From positions 1-11,190 of the forward strand of contig JAEYNH010000057.1 in assembly GCA_023412655.1 (NCBI GenBank): a stretch of 11,190 nt of DNA, written 5' to 3'. This stretch comes from Pseudomonadota bacterium (GTDB taxonomy: Bacteria; Pseudomonadota; Alphaproteobacteria; Caulobacterales; Caulobacteraceae). A program made the translations under genes and the position numbers. The notes beneath the pieces were generated by a model, which was not told where the DNA came from, made no database searches, and saw only the letters and a program-made list of their open reading frames with translations. Below are positions 7,772-11,190 of the stretch, piece by piece (the stretch's first letter is position 1; every line of letters starts with the position of its first letter).

Positions 7772-8914
7772 CTAGAGGGTCCGTGCCACCACCTCCTTCA
7801 TGATCTCGGACGTGCCGCCGTAGATGCGCTGGACCCGGGCGTCGCGCCACAGGCGGGCGATCGGGTACTCGTTCATGTAGCCGGCGCCGCCGTGCAGCTG
7901 CAGGGCGGCGTCCACCACCTCCCACTGCAGCTCGGTGTGGAACAGCTTGGCGGCCGAGGCCTCGGCGGCGGTGAGCTTGCCCTCCAGGTGCCGGGCGATG
8001 GCCCAGTCCAGGTGCGCCCAGCCGGCCTGCAGCTTGGCCTTCAGGTCGGCCAGGGTGAAGCGGGTGTTCTGGAAGTCGAACACCGTCTGTTTGAAGGCCT
8101 TGCGTTCCTTGGTGAACTTCACCGCCTCGTCGAAGGCCCGCTGGGCGCCGGCCTGGCCCGAGACGGCGATGCCCAGGCGCTCCTGCGGCAGCTGGTTCAT
8201 CAGATAGGCGAAGCCCTTGCCTTCCTCGCCCAGGCAGTTGGCCAGCGGCACGCGGACGTCCTCGAAGAACAGCTCGGAGGTGTCGGCGCTGTTCTGGCCG
8301 ATCTTGTCGAGGTTGCGGCCGCGCTTGAAGCCGGGCCGGTCGGCCTCCACCAGGATCAGGGACACGCCCTTGGCGCCCGCGTCGGGATCGGTCTTGGCCA
8401 CGACGATGACCAGGTCGGCGTTCTGGCCGTTGGTGATGTAGATCTTCGAGCCGTTGATCACATACTCGTCGCCGTCCCGGCGGGCGGTGGTGCGCACGGC
8501 CTGGAGGTCGGAGCCGGTCCCCGGCTCGGTCATGGCGATGGCGGTGATCGCCTCGCCCGACACCATCTTCGGCAGCCATTCGCGCTTCTGCGCCTCGGAG
8601 CCGTAGACGACGATGTATTCGGCGACGATGTCGGACTGCAGGGTGATGCCCGCGGACGAGCCGGCATAGGCCAGCTCCTCGTCGATGACGGCGTTGTAGC
8701 GGAAGTCGAGGCCGAGGCCGCCGTACTCCTCGGGTACGGTGGGGCAGAGCAGGCCGGCCTCGCCGCACGCCCGCCAGAACGCACGGTCCACAAGGCCTTC
8801 CTCCTCCCAGCGGTCGAGGTTGGGCGTCAGTTCGCGCTCGAAGAACTTGCGGACCTGGTCGCGGAAGACGTTCAGGTCCTCGTCGTAGATCGTGCGGGCG
8901 TCGGTGGTCAGCAT
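7772..8914 (-). CDS. Long-chain-type acyl-CoA dehydrogenase
   Basis: A 380-residue flavoprotein, normal length for the family. It catalyses the first alpha,beta-dehydrogenation of acyl-CoA in fatty-acid or related beta-oxidation, passing electrons to ETF. N-terminal helical domain (1-120) includes PEEYGGLGLD; the middle beta domain has the flavin/substrate motif AMTEPGTGSDL (127-137) and KIYITNGQNADL; the C-terminal helical domain has LHGGAGYMNEYPIARLWRDAR and IYGGTSEIMK. The position that holds the catalytic Glu in medium/short-chain enzymes (IYEGT) is Gly366. Instead Glu245 in LPQERL sits where long-chain (LCAD) enzymes carry their catalytic base, so the protein is expected to be active and LCAD-like. 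The ATG at 8914 has an AGAGG ribosome binding site 5 nt upstream, lying in a hairpin arm. It lies 52 nt after engB on the same strand, so readthrough from yidC-engB is possible. Confidence 0.95.
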   Translation of the reverse strand: MLTTDARTIYDEDLNVFRDQVRKFFERELTPNLDRWEEEGLVDRAFWRACGEAGLLCPTVPEEYGGLGLDFRYNAVIDEELAYAGSSAGITLQSDIVAEYIVVYGSEAQKREWLPKMVSGEAITAIAMTEPGTGSDLQAVRTTARRDGDEYVINGSKIYITNGQNADLVIVVAKTDPDAGAKGVSLILVEADRPGFKRGRNLDKIGQNSADTSELFFEDVRVPLANCLGEEGKGFAYLMNQLPQERLGIAVSGQAGAQRAFDEAVKFTKERKAFKQTVFDFQNTRFTLADLKAKLQAGWAHLDWAIARHLEGKLTAAEASAAKLFHTELQWEVVDAALQLHGGAGYMNEYPIARLWRDARVQRIYGGTSEIMKEVVARTL

Positions 8915-8918
8915 GTCG

Positions 8919-8940
8919 GCCTCTGGCGTTTCCCAGAGGC
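8919..8940 (-). promoter_or_regulatory. Hairpin covering the ribosome binding site of the acyl-CoA dehydrogenase gene
   Basis: The minus strand reads GCCTCTGG-GAAACG-CCAGAGGC: a perfect 8-bp stem with a 6-nt loop, ending 4 nt before the ATG. The 3' arm contains AGAGG, the only Shine-Dalgarno-like sequence for this gene. In RNA the stem would hide the site, suggesting control of translation or weak basal expression. No U-tract follows, so it is not a typical intrinsic terminator for engB. The inverted repeat is directly visible; the function is inferred. Confidence 0.5.
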
Positions 8941-8966
8941 AGTTAGCGGAGTGACGTTGGGGACGC

Positions 8967-9611
8967 CTAGATGTGGCAGGCCGCCAGGATCTCGGCCCGC
9001 AGCTCGGGGATGCCGGTCCCCTTCTCCGAGGAGGTGGCGAGCACCCGCGGGAAGGCGGCGGGGCGCTTGGCGACTTCCCGCGCCGTCTCGGCCTTGATCT
9101 GAGTGAGGTCCGAGCCCTTCAGCTTGTCGGCCTTGGTCAGGACGATCTGGTAGGAGACGGCGGCCAGGTCGAGGGCGTCGAGGGCCTCGCGGTCGGGCGC
9201 CTTGAGGCCGTGCCGCCCGTCGATCAGCAGATAGACCCGCTTCAGGTTGGGCCGGCCGCGCAGATAGTCTCGGCCGAGGTTCTGGAACTTGCGGGCCACC
9301 GACTTGGACGCCCGGGCCCAGCCGTAGCCCGGCAAGTCCACGAGGCGCAGCTTCTCGTCGGCGACGAAGAAGTTCACCTCCCGCGTGCGGCCGGGCTCGT
9401 TGGACGCCCGGGCCAGCTCCTTGCGGCCGGTGACGGCGTTGATGAGCGAGCTCTTGCCCACGTTGGAGCGGCCGGCGAAGGCCACCTCCGGCAGGTCGGG
9501 CTCGGGCAGGCCCGCGATCGTCACCGCCCCCATGAGGAAGTGGACCGGATGGGCGAACAGGACGCGCGCGGCTTCCAGCTCGTCGGGCGTGAAGACCGGC
9601 TCGTCCGACAT
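8967..9611 (-). CDS. engB: Ribosome-assembly GTPase EngB (YihA/YsxC)
   Basis: A small, usually essential GTPase needed for large ribosomal subunit assembly. The product is 214 residues, the normal size. G1 is GRSNVGKSS (47-55), the switch I region is PGRTREVNFF with conserved Thr76, G3 is DLPGYGWA (92-99), G4 is TKAD (159-162) and G5 is TSSEKGTG (193-200). The stretch LLIDGRHGLKAPD (128-140) is typical of the family. The start ATG at 9611 lies 3 nt after the yidC stop codon, so translation is probably coupled. Its own Shine-Dalgarno is weak (TAGG close to the ATG). The yidC-engB order is widely conserved in alphaproteobacteria. Confidence 0.97.
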   Translation of the reverse strand: MSDEPVFTPDELEAARVLFAHPVHFLMGAVTIAGLPEPDLPEVAFAGRSNVGKSSLINAVTGRKELARASNEPGRTREVNFFVADEKLRLVDLPGYGWARASKSVARKFQNLGRDYLRGRPNLKRVYLLIDGRHGLKAPDREALDALDLAAVSYQIVLTKADKLKGSDLTQIKAETAREVAKRPAAFPRVLATSSEKGTGIPELRAEILAACHI

Positions 9612-9614
9612 CGC

Positions 9615-11190
9615 CTAGCCCACGTTCTTCGCGCGTCCGCCCGACAGCCTGCGGACGATCTGGTCGATCGGGTTGTCGACCTTGAACCGGCGCATGATCA
9701 CGTACTGCTGGAGGATGGTCAGCACGTTCGACCAGGTCCAGTAGATGATCAGGCCCACGGCGAAGGGCGCCATGATGAAGGTGAAGATCAGCGGCATCAG
9801 CTGGAAGATCTTCTGCTGGATGGGATCGCCGGCGGGCGGGCTCATCGCCGTCGTCAGCCACATGGTGACGCCGTAGAGGATGACCACGATGCCGATGTGC
9901 AGGGGGCCGTTCAGCAGCCCGCCGAGCAGCGGCAGGGTGGCCGGGTCCCAGGGGATCAGGCCGAACAGGTTCCAGACGCTGGTGGGGTCGCGGGCCGAAA
10001 GGTCCTTGATGAAGCCGAGGAACGGCGCGTGCCGCATCTCGATGGTCACCGTCAGCACCTTGTAGAGGGCGTAGAAGACCGGGATCTGCAGCAGCAGCGG
10101 CAGACAGCCGGCCAGCGGGTTGACCTTTTCCCGCTGGTAGAGGGCGAGCAGCTCCTGCTGCTGCTTGGCCGGATCGTCCTTGTACTTCTTGCGCAGCTCT
10201 TCCATCTGGGGCTGCACCTTCTTCATCTTCGTCAGCGACTCGTACTGCTTGTTCGCCAGCGGGAAGAAGATCAGGCGCACCACGACGGTCAGGGCCAGGA
10301 TGGCCAGGCCGAAGGCGCCGACGTAGCTGTGGATGAACTCCAGGAACGCGAAGATCGGCCGGGTGAGGAACCAGAAGTTCCCCCAGTCCACCGCATCGTC
10401 GAAGTGCGGGACGTTCAGGGTCTTCTCGTAGTCGCGCAGCACCGGGACCTGCTTGGCGCCGGCGAAGACGTGGGTGGTCTCGGTGACCTGCTGGCCGGGG
10501 CCGATGAGGCGCGGCTGACCCACGAAGTTGGCGTCGAGCACCACCTGGCCCATGGCCTGGGTGCGGCGGAACTGGCCGGTGATCTGCTCGCCCTGGGCCG
10601 GGATCAGGGCCGCCAGCCAGTACTTGTCGGTGATGCCGAGCCAGCCGCCGGGCGAGTTGTAGGCCGGGCCGCCGCCGTCCTTCTCCCACTTGCCGTACTT
10701 GATCTGGCGCAGCTTGCCGTCGAGCCAGCCGATGGCGCCTTCGTGGACGATCTGGTTCTTGCCCAGGTCGGCGGGCACGCCCTGGCGCTGGACGGTGCCG
10801 TAGGCCGCCAGGGTGATCGGCTGCCCGGTGGCGTTGGCGACCGTGTCGGTCACCGTGAACATGTACCGGTCATCCACCGAGATGCGGCGGGTGAAGGTCA
10901 GGCCCTGGCCGTTGTCATAGGTCAGCACGATGGGCTGACCCGGAGAGAGCTTGGAGCCCTGGGCCAGGGTCCAGACGGTCTGGGCGTTGGGCAGGCCCGG
11001 CACGTTCTGGCCGACCCAGCCGAGCTCGGCGAACCAGGGATACTGGGCGCCTTCCGGGCGCAGCAGCTCCACGGCCGGCGAGTCCTTGGCCACCGTCTGG
11101 CGGTACTGGTCGAGGTAGAGGTCGTCGATCCGCGCGCCGCGCAGCGACAGGGAGCCCGACAGCGCCGGCGTGTCGATGGCGACCCGGGGC
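9615..11190 (-). CDS. yidC: Membrane protein insertase YidC (N-terminus outside window)
   Basis: Inserts and folds inner-membrane proteins, alone or with SecYEG. 524 residues are visible, reading in frame from 11189; the start codon and first membrane helix lie beyond the right edge. The visible N-terminal part (RVAIDTPALSGSLSLRGARI, then LRPEGAQYPWFAELGW) is the periplasmic beta-sandwich domain of Gram-negative YidC. The conserved insertase core follows: FAFLEFIHSYVGAFGLAILALTVVVRLIFFPL with the groove arginine (visible residue 305, codon 10277-10275), the charged coiled-coil hairpin loop QYESLTKMKKVQPQMEELRKKYKDD, GCLPLLLQIPVFYALYKVL, and further helices to the C-terminal basic tail RRLSGGRAKNVG. 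Five of the usual six membrane helices are expected here. There is an apparent internal GTG at 11093, but the frame clearly continues upstream. Immediately precedes engB. Confidence 0.97.
   Translation of the reverse strand, partial: PRVAIDTPALSGSLSLRGARIDDLYLDQYRQTVAKDSPAVELLRPEGAQYPWFAELGWVGQNVPGLPNAQTVWTLAQGSKLSPGQPIVLTYDNGQGLTFTRRISVDDRYMFTVTDTVANATGQPITLAAYGTVQRQGVPADLGKNQIVHEGAIGWLDGKLRQIKYGKWEKDGGGPAYNSPGGWLGITDKYWLAALIPAQGEQITGQFRRTQAMGQVVLDANFVGQPRLIGPGQQVTETTHVFAGAKQVPVLRDYEKTLNVPHFDDAVDWGNFWFLTRPIFAFLEFIHSYVGAFGLAILALTVVVRLIFFPLANKQYESLTKMKKVQPQMEELRKKYKDDPAKQQQELLALYQREKVNPLAGCLPLLLQIPVFYALYKVLTVTIEMRHAPFLGFIKDLSARDPTSVWNLFGLIPWDPATLPLLGGLLNGPLHIGIVVILYGVTMWLTTAMSPPAGDPIQQKIFQLMPLIFTFIMAPFAVGLIIYWTWSNVLTILQQYVIMRRFKVDNPIDQIVRRLSGGRAKNVG

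Noticed and set aside
8919..8940. Intrinsic terminator after engB
   Set aside because: The hairpin is perfect but short, and no U-rich tract follows on the minus strand; it overlaps the next gene's ribosome binding site instead.
8908..10689. A 593-codon minus-strand open frame across engB and yidC
   Set aside because: It is the wrong frame on the same strand as two well-supported genes; its translation is Arg/Pro/Gly-rich and lacks motifs.

Overview
The window is very GC-rich DNA with dense, mostly bacterial-core genes. Gene content (yidC-engB in tandem, and argB, a HAD phosphatase and dapD in one tight run) and promoter-like motifs of the TTGNCG/GCTA type suggest an alphaproteobacterium, most likely Caulobacterales (Caulobacter or Phenylobacterium-like). 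The lineage is inferred from remembered gene order and composition; no database was searched. I see no tRNA, rRNA, CRISPR array, insertion sequence or phage gene.

Left region (1-3946): two predicted exported proteases are encoded back to back. On the minus strand, a long protein with a signal peptide, a helical-repeat region and a CHAT (caspase-like) domain with intact His and Cys runs off the left edge. On the plus strand, a secreted trypsin/HtrA-like serine protease has an intact His-Asp-Ser triad and a C-terminal tail of aspartate-rich, calcium-binding-like repeats. Their start codons overlap in a single CATG, so each gene's upstream control region must lie inside the other's signal-peptide codons. 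Downstream of the protease is a small three-helix membrane protein whose stop codon shares a CTAG with the stop codon of dapD.

Middle region (3943-6358, minus strand): argB (arginine synthesis), a HAD pyrimidine-5'-nucleotidase-like gene with a TTG start, and dapD (lysine/diaminopimelate synthesis) form a tightly packed operon with 10-nt overlap and 2-nt spacing. A 132-bp divergent spacer separates argB from an exported metal-dependent amidohydrolase (6491-7768, plus strand). Its relatives include Xaa-Arg/Lys dipeptidases, which would fit beside arginine and lysine biosynthesis genes.

Right region (7772-11190, minus strand): yidC (membrane protein insertase, 5' end outside the window) and engB/yihA (ribosome-assembly GTPase) lie 3 nt apart. 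They are followed by a long-chain-type acyl-CoA dehydrogenase whose ribosome binding site lies in the 3' arm of a perfect 8-bp hairpin. From memory, yidC-engB is commonly followed by argB-HAD-dapD in alphaproteobacteria, so the acyl-CoA dehydrogenase and amidohydrolase look like an insertion into a conserved string. The most interesting part is the divergent CHAT/trypsin-like pair.
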